This document shows positions 1 to 12,835 of a stretch of DNA of 64,000 nucleotides, piece after piece. Both the position numbers and the translations under genes were made by a program. Below the pieces are notes generated by a model, which had not been told where the DNA came from, did not search any database, and worked only from the letters and a program-made list of their open reading frames with translations. Origin of the DNA: Sequoia sempervirens (taxonomy: Eukaryota; Streptophyta; Pinopsida; Cupressales; Cupressaceae). Numbering within the stretch: the stretch's first letter is position 1; each line of letters starts with the position of its first letter. The stretch covers positions 530,729,944 to 530,793,943 of the forward strand of contig VDFB02193867.1 in assembly GCA_007258455.2 (NCBI GenBank). The letters run 5' to 3'.

Positions 1-956
1 CAGTACCCACATCACTATCTATCATAACGTTTAATTTTTTTTTCCATATTAATTGTAGTTCATCACCTTTCACTCCACTTTTTCCCACACATGCAACATT
101 AATCCTATCATATCAGTACATGCAACATGCTCATTCCAGTCCACATTCCTATTTTGAATTTCATGCATTTGAACTATCACTCCACATTCCATCATTTATA
201 CTTCCTGCTTCATTTCATCATATGTACTAACCTACCATTCATTTTACCATACATTGCAATTAACTCTTGTCAAATCAACATCATGCTATGGAAACTCTTC
301 AAATAGCCTCACATGCATGGAGTTATGTTCATCACATTCAATAGGTACGCATACTAAACTTCCATAATTATGATGGATTTCCAATGCTTTCATTATGTAC
401 TTGTATTAAATTTTGAATGCTATATATTCATTAATTTTATTTCCATACTTTACAATCATACCCTTCGCCTATTTCACATGAATTGAAGTGAGGTCACTTC
501 AAGGTTTAAAGTTGGGGGGGTAATATATAAGCCAAATTTTTAGTTTTTTGCTACCAAAAGCCAAACATAGAAACAAACAATACAAACCCTTTTTCCCTTA
601 ATACCTTTTTGCACCTACAACCTTTTTTTGTCAATTGAGTTGTCAATTGCCTAAATTCAGAGCCAATTCAAAGCCATTCAATCTAATAGAAGATGAAATA
701 GAGGAAAGAAGGGCATAACAATTGAAGTTGTAGTGGAAGAGGTGCATGCAAGTGTGGCAAATAGAGAGGGTTGGTGGGATGTTGAAATTGAAATTTGAGC
801 TGAATTTCTAGAGCTTTAAGTAGGGGAAAAATATTTCACCATGGGAGGTGACATTATCTAAAGGGAACCATCAGCACATGGATAATTATTGGAGGAGACG
901 TTAGTTTTTCCTATTTTCACAAGGGTAGGATGGTTGGACTACTTTATGAAGTTGAC
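1..956. other. Non-coding flank, possible retroelement 3' end
   Basis: I see no gene here. The first 500 bases are AT-rich and stop-laden in all frames. At about 503-518 a purine run ending in seven G (aaagttggggggg) is followed by taatatataag, which looks like a polypurine tract next to an LTR start whose TG has become TA. No partner LTR is visible, so this is only a suggestion. From about 660 the DNA leads into the decayed plus-strand ORF that starts near 973. Confidence 0.3.
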
Positions 957-972
957 ATAATTTAATGAGGAC

Positions 973-1608
973 ATGTCAAGGAAGTTTGCAACTACATTAC
1001 AACATGATGAAACCACTGTCAATGGATTGAAATTGGATGCTTCAAAGGTTGCAATTGCACAAGTTTCTAGTCTACTGAGGGTTGGAGCTAAATTTCTTGT
1101 TTGAAAAAATGCAGTCGCTGCCAAGGACAAGTTTAGAGAGTTAGAAGAAAACCTTGATTCATTATCACAAGGTACCAAGAGACTGTCACATCCATGGGTA
1201 TGGGCCTCTTGTGCTTCTTATATCATTAGGTATATTACTTGTGATGGTAGAAAATACCCTATGTATACTATGCATTTTAAGTTATTAAATCACCTCTGTC
1301 ATAATAGATTAGTTAATGTACCCGATTACCTTTACAATTTTCTAAAAGGAATGGGGTTTGAATATCAATGGAAGCAAAATAATTCAACCTTATCACATTA
1401 CATCTTGGTAGCCTTGTTAGTGAAAAGTATCCTTAGGATTCAACATCCACAAGTGTCTTAGGAGAGTTTTGTAATCTATTAAGACATTATATTCTTCAGG
1501 AACCAATAGTTCTAAAAACCCTAGAGTCACCTGTTGCATCTATAAGAAGAACTCCTCCTGTTTCACCTGCTGCTTCACCTACCCACAACAAAGGTGAACC
1601 TAAGGAAC
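973..1608 (+). pseudogene. Decayed retroelement ORF, part 1 of 3
   Basis: One plus-strand frame stays open from about 973 to 1461 with a single TGA near 1103. It contains a charged stretch (FRELEENL) and a hydrophobic stretch with YLYNFLKGMGFEYQW. After a frameshift near 1455 the reading continues in another frame to 1608, with a Pro/Ser-rich tail. It is cut at the GGAAC target site of element 1, and the same frame resumes at 9164. I do not recognise the family. The later coiled coil, polypurine tract and LTR start suggest a gag-like protein of an old LTR retrotransposon. It is certainly non-functional. Confidence 0.5.
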
Positions 1609-2870
1609 TGTAAGTGAGGGGGACCACTGCGTGCAAGACCCCAGGTCATAGAGGGCCAAGATGTGAGAGGCTGCCCTAGCTTACCTCAGCTACGTATAGT
1701 GTTATGAAATACAAGGAGAGAGTAATGAGGACCATGGGGCCTCTCAGTCACTCTGTAGACCCAAAATGAAGGAGGGGGCTAGGCGAGCCAATTTTTAGGT
1801 CCAACACTACGCCTTAGGAAGCTCTCTGTCTAAGGAAAAAAGCGTGGTCTCTGGACGACAGCACGATGTGCTGGCATCTCTAAAGTGCGCTAGCATCCAT
1901 ACTACCAAACAACAGTGAAGATGAGGTCAAACCAAGAAAAACTAGCCAACAACCTAGCTAGCTAACTAAAGGGACAAAATGATGTGATTAAGTAAATGAA
2001 ATATTCTCTAATATTATAAAGAAAGAATGTGAGAGTGAAGAGGGCAAGAAGGATCTCACCAAGGAATTCGTTCGCTAGCTAATTCCTCGAAGAGCATGTA
2101 CTACTACACACAATAAGAGAGGAAAATGTTGGGTGGCTGTATAGGGGCCTACCTTAGTTAGACCCCTGTTGAGGTGTTCCCACCGAGCTATAGACAGCCA
2201 AGAGAATGAGATAAAGAAAACAATGTAGTAAAGAGCACTAAAGCACTACAAAATAGTAAAGTGATAACTCAACCAAGTGATAGAGGAGAGGAGAGGGAAG
2301 CTTATCACCTCCACCAAGAGCACTCAAGGATGCTTGGGGGAGAATATGAGAGTACTCAAGTATTTGCTACAATGGTGTGGTCCCAAACTTGCTCTACCAA
2401 AGTGATGGAGTGTTGCTTTGGCTGTAATGAAATGCTTGTATGCTTTTTGGAGCTTGAAGTGGATGCGAAAGAGTGTGTTGAAGCTTGTGGGATGAGTGTA
2501 GAAGATCAAGTGAATGCTTAGAGGATGAAATGCTTGGTCAAGGGATGAATTTGAAGAGAAGATGGAGAAAAATGACCATATTGGGGTCGGTCGGCCGAAG
2601 CAGGTATTACAACTTGACTCCCAATGAGAAGTGTAACGCCTTTGTAGGTTCAGTTGCAGGAATATGCCAGGAATGTAAGTGCACCACGTGGATGTCTATG
2701 TGCCACATGGGCATCCCTAACAAAAATTCCTCCATCGATGCTCAACACAAGTGCCAAGTGTGATGCAAGCAGCGGGCTTAGGTGGACTTAAGCCTTCGAA
2801 CCTGGTTTTCTAAGGTGGATAAAGGCAAAAAGGGGATTTACACATGGGGTGCAAATTTACTCCTATACAT
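1609..2870 (-). repeat. Element 1 3' LTR
   Basis: This LTR copy is about 1262 bp. It is the 3' LTR because the polypurine tract abuts it at 2871. It matches 7922-9163 nearly along its whole length, with scattered substitutions and small indels, for example gaccactgcgtgc versus gatcactgtgtgc near the start. The direct repeats GGAAC and TG/CA ends fix the outer boundary. Confidence 0.85.
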
Positions 2871-2890
2871 TTTTCCCCCACTTTAGCGAG
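2871..2890 (-). other. Element 1 polypurine tract
   Basis: The plus strand reads tttttcccccactttagc, so the minus strand is GCTAAAGTGGGGGAAAAA directly before the 3' LTR. This is the expected plus-strand primer of an LTR retrotransposon and it sets the element's orientation. Confidence 0.8.
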
Positions 2891-4764
2891 CACAAATACT
2901 GATGAGTGCTTGGTAAAGTAGATCAAGAAAGAGTAGGGTTAGAAACATATACCTGAACTGTCGAGGAAATGGACCGCGATCTGGTGAACCTGAAGGTCCA
3001 GGAAAGCGAAGGACTCCATAGCTGCTCGGAACTATGATGTTAGAAAAGAAAAGTGTCTTATAGGCCCACAGACCTGCAAGGAGGAAACCCCCAAGATCTC
3101 TCGCATGAAGGAAGCCTCGCTAAGTATGTGCCTCATAGGCCCGCAAACCTGCAAGGAAGGTATCCCCCAAAAACTCTAGCATGGAGGAAACCCAACGAAA
3201 GTAGACTTTGCAGAGTCAAGAAGCAATCAAGTAGGAAAGTAAGTAGACAGTCGCGTAGACCATCAATGATTCAAAAGTATTTCAAAGGGGTCCCTCAAGA
3301 ACCCTTCAAAAGGAGAGGGGGTCCACTCAAGGGATGCACTGTTTGAAAGGTGAGGTCTAGCCAGGCTTCCCCCAAGCTAGACACGAAGATATGAGATAGG
3401 TCTAGTTGGGTTGCCCCCAAGCTAGACATGAAAGAATCCATTTAATGAATTTCAAAGGGGGTCCCTTGGGAACCCGCCATGAAGAAAGGGGGTCCACTCA
3501 AGGGACACAAAGCTTGAAAGTGGATGTTCCTTTTCCCAGAGTAATCCATCATCAAGGGATCCTTTCGAAAGATGTTCACTTCATCAAGGAATTTGAAAGG
3601 AAGGGTATGCCCCCATGCGAGGGGAAGATTAAAGTTGTTCCCACTTCGAAGGAAGGTTTTCAAGTCCTTTCTTTACGAACCCGTGATGAAGGAAACACAT
3701 TCTGTTAGGGTTCCAAGTTAAGAATGCAACTCTAAAAAAGGTTTGTAAGGATTTTCAAGAAAAGATTCATTTGGTAGCAAGCACATTTTTTGAAAATTGA
3801 AATGTTAAAGAAAGGCATTATTGCACATGAGAGGTACAGCTCAAGCAAAGAAGAGAGAAAGATAAAGGTAAAGAAAAAGATAGGAAAACATAAATGAAGG
3901 ACACATGGGGATCTAGTTTAGCAGGGTCAGATCCATCTGAGCTCATAAAAATAATAGGTAATTGTGGTGCAAGGTGAAAGATCATCAATCCCCAACTAGA
4001 TCAAGAAGAATGCATGGAAAACAAAGTAAAATAAAAAATTGGGTCAACATGGAAGGGGATCCTAAATACTCCCAACACTTTGCATCATCCCCAATTTATC
4101 GAGAGTCAAGCACAAACATGGAAGAATGATGATACAGATAGAAGAAGGTTTACGAAACAAAAACCATGCCTGTATCCAAGCATCAACAAGGGTGACGACG
4201 GTCATCGAGGCACATATAGCACGAGTACAAGGGGCACATCACAAAACACACACACATACACACAATATCAAGAAAGGGCCTCCTCCTAACATTGATTGGC
4301 CAAGAGGTTGTTTGCTTCCCAATCTAAATCCTCATAAGGGGAAGGGGGACGAGCCTGCAATGGTGGGATGTTAAGAGGAGGAGCATTCAACCCTCCCACA
4401 ATAAGGGCTAAGGAATAATTCCCGCAAGGTCTTCTTCACTAAGCTCTTATGGAGCTAAGGTCAGTGATTTCATGAAGATCATTGACAAAGCCAAGACCTC
4501 ATCCATGGAATTAAACATGCACCCCACATGAGTGCCATGTCTAACTTTGACGGAAATGACAGGCTGCGGTCAAGGTTCACCGAATGATTTGGGAGTGGTG
4601 GCGAACTTAAGGGAAGCCAGGATTGGTTCTATCACCAAGAAAAAACAAGTTAGCATGGGACCACGTTGCTAAGAAGGCGGATTCCTCTTATGTCCTTCAT
4701 TGCTAGAAGGACCACCCTTCGTCTCCTATTTCATCGGAGGAGATGAAATCCCCACAGACAAGGA
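2891..4764. other. Element 1 non-coding 3' interior
   Basis: About 1.9 kb between the gag remains and the polypurine tract, where pol would be expected. No frame shows reverse transcriptase, RNase H or integrase motifs. Short internal repeats are visible: a phrase with gcaaggagg...cccccaa recurs near 3075 and 3150, and caaaggggtccct...gaacc...ggtccactcaaggga recurs near 3283 and 3456. Short ORFs here look like chance. Confidence 0.5.
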
Positions 4765-7323
4765 TCAAGGCATAGAGGAAGAGGAGGAAAGAACCATAGC
4801 AGATACAATCAAGGTATTAACCATATCCATGGGCTTTGGGAAAGGTTGGATATCTAGAACAGACATCAACAAAGGCAATTCCACCGAGAGAGTGATGAAC
4901 ACTTGTACCCGTTTAGGGTTAGGCGCATTCGTACTCGCAATAGAAGTTGGGAGTATTATAGGACCAGATTGGAGAGAAGCAAAAGGAAGGGAGGAAGAAG
5001 ACACTATAGGAGGCCTTGAGGAAAGGGTGGTCGTTTCTTCCTCCTTCCTTTGTGAGGTAGCCTGCTCAGCCAAGAGAGCCTTTCGCCTGCGCTTGCACTC
5101 TCGTGCAAGGCAGTTTCTATGACTCTTGGAGTTAGGTGCCAGAATTTGCAAAGGAAGAAAACGTTCCTACTCAAGCATGGGAACGTCCACCATGACTATT
5201 TCTAGTAGGTTCTTGCACGGGAGTAGGAGGAATGGGCTGAGGAGTGACAGGAGGAGTTGACTCAAGAGCCTTGACAAAGGGCCTCTTCCCATTCACTTCC
5301 TTAGGAGGAGTGGTAGGAGGTCGCAGGTCAAATTCTCTACGAGAACCTTTCTTTCTTCCATATAAGTAGTACCACAGTCTGGGGTATTCATTAGGGAGGT
5401 TTGTGATCCTAAGCTTGGGTCTACGCCAAGGAGGAATCATCAGACTCAATGGATAGCTGCCGGGCTGGATCATCCAATACTCTTCCCAAGAGGGGGGAGA
5501 GGACAAGGTGGTTCAGGAGGAGGTAGCCTTCTCTTTACCTTTATGGGAAGGAGAGGGAGCCAACGTGGAATTCTCCTCCCCTTTTGGGGAAGGGAGAGTA
5601 GTCGGTGTGGGCTTCTCCTTTTCTTCTTGGGAAGAGGAGGCGACCGATTGTTCTATCGTAGGAAGGATCAACTTTTGCTCCCCTTTGCCCCCAGTTTTAT
5701 ACTTTACATAATTTTTGTAAAGCAGGTCCATTCTCAGAGGAAGCAGACCAACCAGGGAGGGCCAAAAGTGGTCCAACAAATATCCACCATGGGATGGAAC
5801 AATGGAAGTTACCATGACCATATTAACATAGGCCTCAGGTTGGGTAACAAAATTAGTGGGATCGATAATCATGTTAGCAGGGTGTGATGGAAATAGGTCT
5901 GTGTATATTTGGAGTTCACTATTACCTTTCACCACTAATTTGTTAGTGTTTTGTTTATTTCCATTGAGACGAATGGTACCGTCCTTGATGTGGTCTTGTA
6001 TCTCATGACGCAGCCGCATACAATGTTCGATATCGTGTCCATTAACACGATGGTACTAACAATAAGTGCTCCCATCATACCAATTAGGGTAGGGTTCTTT
6101 AACAAGCTTAGGAGTCAATAAAGTTATGATCTTATCCTTCAACAGATTTTGTAAGATGGAAGTATAAGATTCTGATAACTTTGTAAACTTCTAGTTACAT
6201 TTGAGGCCATTGTCATTAGCAACGGCTACTACATTCATAACAACCTTACCTTTCCTAGAGATTGATACGATGGACTTCCCTTTAGAACAAGAGCACTAGG
6301 AGGATCCCCTGAACTGAACAACCATCTGTTGGTACTCTCGTAAGGCTACACACAAGTGCGTGAAAGAAGGGTATTTCATGAGGGTAAACTTCTCTTTCCA
6401 AGGCCTCTGTAAGTTCCCTATAAATACCTTTTGCACATCAGAATTGGGTAACTGATACAAGATTTGTGAGAGGAGCACTTGGTAGCGTGCTATGAAATCA
6501 ATGATTTTTTCATTATCTCCTTGTTTACATCATATGAGATCCAAAAAATTCAACTTCGGCCTGATGTTTGCTTGAAACTGTCTGAGAAATTGATTTACAA
6601 GTTGATCAAATGAGAAAATAGAGTTGTCAGGCAAGGAATAGTACCAGTTGAGTGTTGTATCCTTAAGAGATCAGGGAAACAATTTAGCCATCAACACATC
6701 ATGATGGAAGAAGTTAGTGCACAAGGTGTTAAAAGAAGACACCTGTGTCTGTGGATCTCCCTTACCACCATACTTCTGAAATTTAGGGATCTCCATTCCT
6801 TGAGGGAAAGGAGTGTTCAAGATTGCAACCGACAATGGGCTATGTCGAAAGAAGGGCTGGAAGATAGGATGGGCAGAGGCTTGGAAAGACTTTCCAACTA
6901 GCTTTGCATCTTACCCATATTCTGAAGAAGAGTGTTTAGAATAGGGTCATTAGAAGATAGAGGTCCAGAGGGACCTCCTCAAGAACGACCACCAAGGCCT
7001 CCTCTAGAGCTGCCACCAGTGTGAATTCCACTAAAACCATTACCAGAGCCACTGTTACTAGTAGGGTCCCCTCTAGAACCACCACTGTGACCTCCACTAG
7101 AGCTTCCTCCATCGGCACCGCCTTTGTTACCAAATCCACCACCACTACCAAAGCCTCCACCACTCATCCTGCGAAAGCCTCCACCACTAGAGGTGACAGG
7201 AGGGGTGAAGCTAAAGCCCAAGGGGACCTTGTTAACCTTGATAGTTTCAGGTTGTTTAGAGACATAAGGGATATTGATAGAAGGGAACATGTTGGCCATG
7301 TAGACAGATGTGGGAAGCATCAA
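4765..7323 (-). pseudogene. Element 1 gag (broken), Tat/gypsy type
   Basis: Read right to left, a glycine-rich segment (6979-7240, runs of SGGGF) is followed by a gag core near 6560-6296, with LVNQFLRQFQ, then KQGDNEKIIDFIARY, then QVLLSQI. That is the order of the gypsy capsid domain. Near 6060-5990 lies a Cys/His segment, C-x2-YHRVNGHDIEHC followed by LRHEIQDHI, which resembles the knuckle-like gag motif of Tat/Ogre elements. A Pro/Lys-rich tail continues to about 4765. At least six stops or frameshifts break it (for example at 6979, 6296, 5513 and 5171), so no full-length capsid protein can be made. No pol domain follows. Confidence 0.7.
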
Positions 7324-7901
7324 TACTCCTAACTATCCTTCATGCTCTTTGAAAGTGACTCCTTGTGCAAAGCTAGGATTTTTCAAAGGAGCACATGCTT
7401 CGGTGAGACCAAGGAGGCTAGTCAGAAGTTCTATGCCTATTCGATATTTACTCAACAAATCTTTTAATTCACTAACAACCCGAGTGGCTCTAGCCATCTT
7501 TGGATTTCTTTCCAAATGGTTTTCTAAGTTTCCTAATCCCTTAACAAGAGCGGAAACGTATTCTGCAAGAATTTGAATGGCCTAATACTCATCCATCAAT
7601 GATGGCATAGGAGATGCAGGGGGAGTGGGAACGTGATCAGTTTCGTCAGCGAATCCCATCTTGTTCCTTGACAGCTGTTCCTGTGCAACCAAACTAATAG
7701 AGGGAGTAGAGAAAAGGCCTGTAGAGAGACCAATTGAGACCTTCATCCTTTCCATTGGGGGTGTCGTATACTTCTCCTAACAATATACTTGGAAGTTGTA
7801 GATTGGGTTGTGATGCTCATAAACCTTCACAACACTCACACAAACAACAATCACGAGATACAAGAGAGGTCCCAACACCAGTGGATGAACAAACGTTGGT
7901 T

Positions 7902-7917
7902 CATGTTGGGCTCACCA
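7902..7917 (-). other. Element 1 primer-binding site
   Basis: On the minus strand, TGGTGAGCCCAACATG begins four bases after the end of the right LTR. A TGG start just inside the LTR is standard for tRNA-primed reverse transcription. I cannot name the tRNA from memory. Confidence 0.65.
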
Positions 7918-7921
7918 AAAA

Positions 7922-9163
7922 TGTAAGTGAGGGGGATCACTGTGTGCAAGACCCCAGGTCACAGAGGGCCAAGACGTGAGAGGCTGCCCTAACTTACCTC
8001 AACTAAGTGTAGTTTTATGAAATACAAGGCGAAAGTAACGAGGACTGTGGGGCCTCTTAGTCACTCTATAGACCCAAAATGAAGGAGGGGGCTAGGTGAG
8101 CCAATTTTTAGGTCCAACACTACACCTCAGGAAGCTCTCTATTCGAGGATGAAAGCATGGTCTTTAGATGACAGCGCGATGTACTGGCATCTCTAAAGTG
8201 CGCTAGCGTCCATACGGCCAAACAATAGTGAAGATGAGGTCAAACCAAGAAAAACTAGCTAACAACCCAACTAGCTAACTAAAGGGCTAGAATGATGTGA
8301 TTAAGTAAATGAAATATTCTCTAATATTATAAAGCAAGAATGCGAGAGTGAATAGAGCAAGAAGGATCTCAACAAGGAACTTGTTCGCTACCTGATTCCT
8401 CGAAGAGAATGTACTAAAAACAAGAGAGGAAAATGTTGAGTGGCTATATAGGGGCCTACCTAAGTCGGACCCCTGTTTAGGTGTTCCCACCTCCACGAAC
8501 AACCAAGAGAATGAGATAAAGAAAACAATGTAGTAAAGAGCACTAAAGCACTACAAAACAGTAAAGTGCTAACTCAACCAAGTGATAGAGGAGAGGAGAA
8601 GGAAGCTTACCACCTCCACCAAGAGCACTCAAGGCTGCTTGGGGGAGAATATGAGAGCACTTGAGTCTTTGTTACAATGGTGTGGTCCCAAAGTTTCTCT
8701 ACCAAAGTGATGGAGTGTTTCTTTGGTTGCAATGGAATGGTTGTATGCTTTTTGGAACTTCAAGTGGATTTGAACAAGTGTGTTGAAGCTTGTGAGATGA
8801 GTGTAGAAGATCAAGTGAATGCTTAGAGGATGAAATGCTTGCTCAAGGGATGAATTTGAAGAGAAGATGAAGAAAAATGGCCATATTCGGGTCGGTCGAC
8901 TGAAGGGGGCATTACAACTTGAATCCCAATGAGAAGTGTAACACCTTTGCAGGAATCTGCTAGGGACGTTTGTGTGTCACGTGGACGTTTGCGAGTCGTG
9001 CAGGCATCCCTGATAGAAACACCTCCACCAACGCTCAAAATAGGTGCCAAGTATGATGCAAGTAGTGAGCTTAGGTGGAATTAAGCCTTCGAACTTGGTT
9101 TTCTAAGGGGGGATAACAACAAAAAGGGGATTTGTACATGGGGTACAAATTTACTCCTATACA
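7922..9163 (-). repeat. Element 1 5' LTR
   Basis: This LTR copy is about 1242 bp, with TG...CA ends on the plus strand, followed by the target duplication GGAAC. It is the 5' LTR because the primer-binding site abuts its left edge. It aligns by eye with 1609-2870. Confidence 0.85.
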
Positions 9164-9793
9164 GGAACAAAATGTGCAAAGATCACCACATGTAGCATCT
9201 AGCCAACCTTTAGAAAAAGAGACCCCATCTTCCTCTAAAACATGCCTAAGACCAAGAAAAAGAAAGGTGGTTCTTCTACGCCTTCAAAGGTGCAAAAAAA
9301 GAAGGATACGTAGAAAAAGACATCTACCCCACCTAGCCATTCAAGCCGCTTGAGAAAGAAAGGTGTTATGAGGGGAAGTATAGAGAAACCAAAAGAGGAA
9401 ACAAGGGACAAAGGACAAGAAGAAGAAGATGTTTTGATGGTTGAAACTGATTCAAAAATGAAAGGAAATGCCTCTGAAAATGTGCATGTTCCTGCGAAGA
9501 GAAAATAGTATATATCTACTACTCCTAAGTCAAATTCAAAGGATGTTTTTATTGCTAATAAAATAAGAAAGAGAGCCCCAGTTAGCTCTAATAGTGATGG
9601 TTTTGAATACATAGGGTGTGGAGGTGAGAAATTTTTAAAAGATAAGGAATTTTTTTTAGAAGAAAGGAATGTTAGGAAGAAATTGGAAGAAGCGTTAGGA
9701 AGGATCAAATAGTTAGAAGAGTTGGTAAAGACCTATGAGAAAAGGGACAAAGAAAGGGAAATAAAAATTTAGGAGTTGGAGGAAAATCTATAA
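9164..9793 (+). pseudogene. Decayed retroelement ORF, part 2 of 3
   Basis: After the target duplication the reading frame of 1455-1608 resumes. A Ser/Lys-rich tract comes first, then (after a frameshift near 9250) a Lys/Glu-rich, probably coiled-coil segment with RKKLEEALGRI and KTYEKRDKERE. The in-frame stops between 9250 and 9780 (near 9310, 9508, 9708 and 9770) are all TAG, and a TAA ends the segment near 9793. Each TAG sits where a CAG Gln codon would fit a coiled coil. The frame is cut by element 2 at 9831. Confidence 0.5.
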
Positions 9794-9830
9794 ACATAAG
9801 GACATGGGGAAAAATTGGACCTATTAACAC

Positions 9831-12632
9831 TGTTGTGTGTGTTTTGCACACACGCCCCATTGTAGGTAGGGACCCCACTTTTTTTTTGGCTCCCGATAGG
9901 CTGCTTTGCTCCTGTCTTGTTTTGCGTGCCCCATTTTCCAAGCCCAAATTGGTTATGTGCCTTCAAAAAATCAAATTCCCCTTACCAAATTCACCTACTT
10001 GGGGTATTCAAATCCATGGAGAAATGAAGTCCCCCGTCCCTTTTCTGCCCATTGTCTTGTTCCTGCTAACTTGGTCCCTGATCACTTGATTCACTTTTTT
10101 CCACATTTTTGACTTTGGGGGCAACTTTTTGGTGGATTTGGGATGTGATTGGTGCCTAAGTGAACTGTCAAGGTTTTGTCAATGTTCCATTAAGTTTCGG
10201 TGGTTTCAGAACTTTCCCTCCAGAACTCCCTTCCTCTTTAGTTATTTTAGAAACATCCATGGACCCCTGCCAATCCGGTTTCCACATTTTTGACTTTGGG
10301 GCCAACTTTTTGGTGGATTTGGGATGTGTTTGTGGTGCCTAAGTGAACTTCCAAGGTTTTGTCAATGTTCCGTTAAGTTTCGGTGGTTTCAGAACTTTCC
10401 CTTCAAAACTCCCTCCCTCTTTGGTTGTTTTAGAAACATCCGTGGACCCCCGCCGATCTAGTTTCCACATTTTTGACTTTGGGGACAACTTTTTGGTGGA
10501 TTTGGGATATGTTTGTGGTACCTAAGTGAACTGCCAAGGTTTCGTCAATGTTTCGTTAAGTTTTGGTGGTTTCGAAACTTTCTCTTCGGAACTCCCTCCC
10601 TCTTTAGCTATTTTGGAAACATCCGTGGACCCCCGCTGGTCCGGTTTCCACATTTTTGACTTTGGGGACAACTTTTTGGTGGATTTGGGATGTGTTTGTG
10701 GTGCCTAAGTGAACTGCCAAGGTTTCGTCAACGTTCCATTAAGTTTCAGTGGTTTCAGAACTTTGTCCCCCTTTGGCTGTTTTGGAACATCTGTGGAGCC
10801 CCGACGACCCGGCCCCTCCGTGGCTATTTTGGAACATCCGTGGAGCCCCAGCGACTCGGCCTCTGGGACCCAGCCCCTTCGTGGCCATTTCCAGGACTTC
10901 GTCTCTTCGTGGCTATTTTGAGCTTCCACTTTTTTCAAATGGGTCCAATCTTGAGGAAGTTTTTCTGGGCAATCTTCCTTCCCCTTTTTCCATGTGCTAT
11001 AATTGAAAAATCTTGGTTTTGCTAAGTTTTGTGAGGTCTGAGAACTTCACTTCTAGTTTGTTGTCCCTTGTTCGCTACCTGTCCCCTTGGGCCCGCATTA
11101 ATTTTTATGGTCTAAATGAGCTTCGAATATGAATATTATGATCTTTTGATGATGCATGGATGGATCTAACAAGGTTTTTTCAAGATTTGACTAACGTTTT
11201 CCTTGATTTGTGTATGAGAGCACTTACGACTCTTCATGTATGTAGGATTCAAGAAGCCTATTGCAGGTCCGTCAGGAGACCCATTGAGAAAACTGAACAA
11301 GGAAAGCGCATTGCTCCTATCACCATTCGTTTCATGTTCACCTCTCCCCCTCGCACCCACCAACAGGGTCGGAATTAGAAGAAGGCCTATGCCAAGGAAG
11401 TCAAGGAGTTGTCCGCTTCTTGAAGAAGGCATGAAGGAGTTGTCCTACTTTTCACCAGATGATTATGAGTTGTCCGCTCAAATCAGGGGCAACCAATCCA
11501 TTGATGCCAATCGTCAACGGGCTCGTTTGATCCAAGGAAGAACACTGCAAACACATCAAGTAAGAAGAAAACTTTCAGGCAGTTTCAACTACAGTAAAAA
11601 GGCAATCAGCTAAATGACAAAACTACTACAGCACCTAAGCACTAGATGACAAAATAGGGAAAATACAAAGATCTATTTTAAAATTGTTGGATAATGGGGG
11701 GTAGGTGAAACCCTAATGTAAATAAAATCTGGGCCATTTGATGTAATTCAATCCTGGCCATTCATTTGGGCTTTGGAAAACTATAAATAAGGGTTTTCCC
11801 CTCATTTGCAAGGGTTGGAGAGCTGTTGTAAAAGGAATTTGCAGCAATAGAAGACAACATTGTATGATTTTATGGATGTTCTATTTGATTTTGTTCATCT
11901 TGCATGCATGGTTCTACCTTCTATGTTAGTTTTAGTATTAGTTTCTTGAATGGTTGTCATGATGGTGTTGCTGTTATAGTATTTGATGAGCTTCCAGCCC
12001 ATACTTTTAGCATTTGTTGATGACAAGCTACTATGCAAAGTTAGCTTGGGCTTCTTTATGTCATTGCTGCAACCTAGTTCAATTGCATGTTCATGATGTG
12101 TATGTGTAATTTGAAAATCAGCTGACCTTAGAAGATTGCACTAGTTTTGTGTAGCTATAGGTTTCTCTTGGTCAAGAAAAACTTAGGTTAGGAAGCCTAT
12201 CTACTGTAGCAGCCACCATTGTTACTATTCATTCATAGCTTAGGATTAGAACAACTTTCTTAACCCTTCTCTTTTTTCTATTTCTTTTAGTCCTTGGTTA
12301 GAGTAGGATCTCAAGCATCACCATGAAGCTAAATCAGATGAACTTGATGAGTTTCAACTTGTTGTTTTGAGTGGACAACCACTATTCATTCACTTCCAGC
12401 ACTTTTTACTGCATTTGCAAATCCAACTTCCCCGCTTTGTAACTCATCTGTATGTCTGCCTTGTGATTCCAAAAAATCACATAAATCAACTAAGATATTC
12501 CAAGCACTGTCAAGACCTAACATTGGAGACCTTGGGATAGTGTTCTGCAATTTGATTGTGGAAGATTGTATTTCAAGAGAGGTAGTGCACCTATGCACTG
12601 CCTGTGTTGAGAAGTGCATACAAAAGACATCA
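9831..12632 (-). repeat. Element 2 LTR, left copy
   Basis: The left LTR is about 2802 bp. It holds a 183-bp tandem array in its first third, then sequence shared base for base with the right copy for long stretches, including a TATA-like actataaata near 11780 and the block ending gtgttgagaag. Divergence from the right copy is scattered, mostly single-base. Confidence 0.75.
10093..10770. repeat. 183-bp tandem array in left LTR
   Basis: About 3.7 copies of a 183-bp unit. Each contains ccacatttttgactttgggg, ttggtggatttgggatgtg and cctaagtgaactgccaagg. Because 183 is 61 codons, every unit carries the same short open frame (starting MNCQGFVNVPLSFGGF) closed by TAA, but this is a by-product of the period and not a gene family. 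GC-rich sub-repeats around tttggaacatccgtggagcccc follow at 10780-10910. Confidence 0.85.
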
Positions 12633-12835
12633 ATAGAACTGGTGCTAGAAGGAGGGCATGACATGTTGAGGCTACAAAGTTGAAAGTTGAAAATCAAAAA
12701 GAGCACTTTTAAGAAGAAATATGAGATAAGGAGATCTCTTTTAATGCTAAAAATTAGAAAATTCTGAGGGAAAGTAGAAGCTGAGTCAAAATGGAGCAGC
12801 ATGCACAAATCGGCATCACTTAACTGCATGCAGAT

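Larger units (their letters stand above)
1609..9163 (-). mobile_element. Element 1: gag-only LTR retrotransposon, Tat-like
   Basis: This is a 7.55-kb element with two similar LTRs (1609-2870 and 7922-9163). On the plus strand each begins TGTAAGTGAGG and ends CTCCTATACA, giving TG...CA ends. The 5-bp target duplication GGAAC lies at 1604-1608 and 9164-9168. On the minus strand a primer-binding site follows the right LTR and a polypurine tract precedes the left LTR, so transcription runs right to left. The 5-kb interior holds a broken gag and nothing that looks like protease, reverse transcriptase or integrase. That matches non-autonomous gag-only plant elements. It sits inside the decayed ORF that flanks it on both sides. 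Confidence 0.85.

Noticed and set aside
939..1178. Minus-strand 79-codon ORF
   Set aside because: It is a shadow of the plus-strand decayed retroelement frame that covers the same bases.
10160..10708. Series of identical-length 60-codon ORFs, also at 16529-17077
   Set aside because: The 183-bp tandem period equals 61 codons, so the same frame recurs in each unit. This is a repeat artefact, not a peptide gene family.
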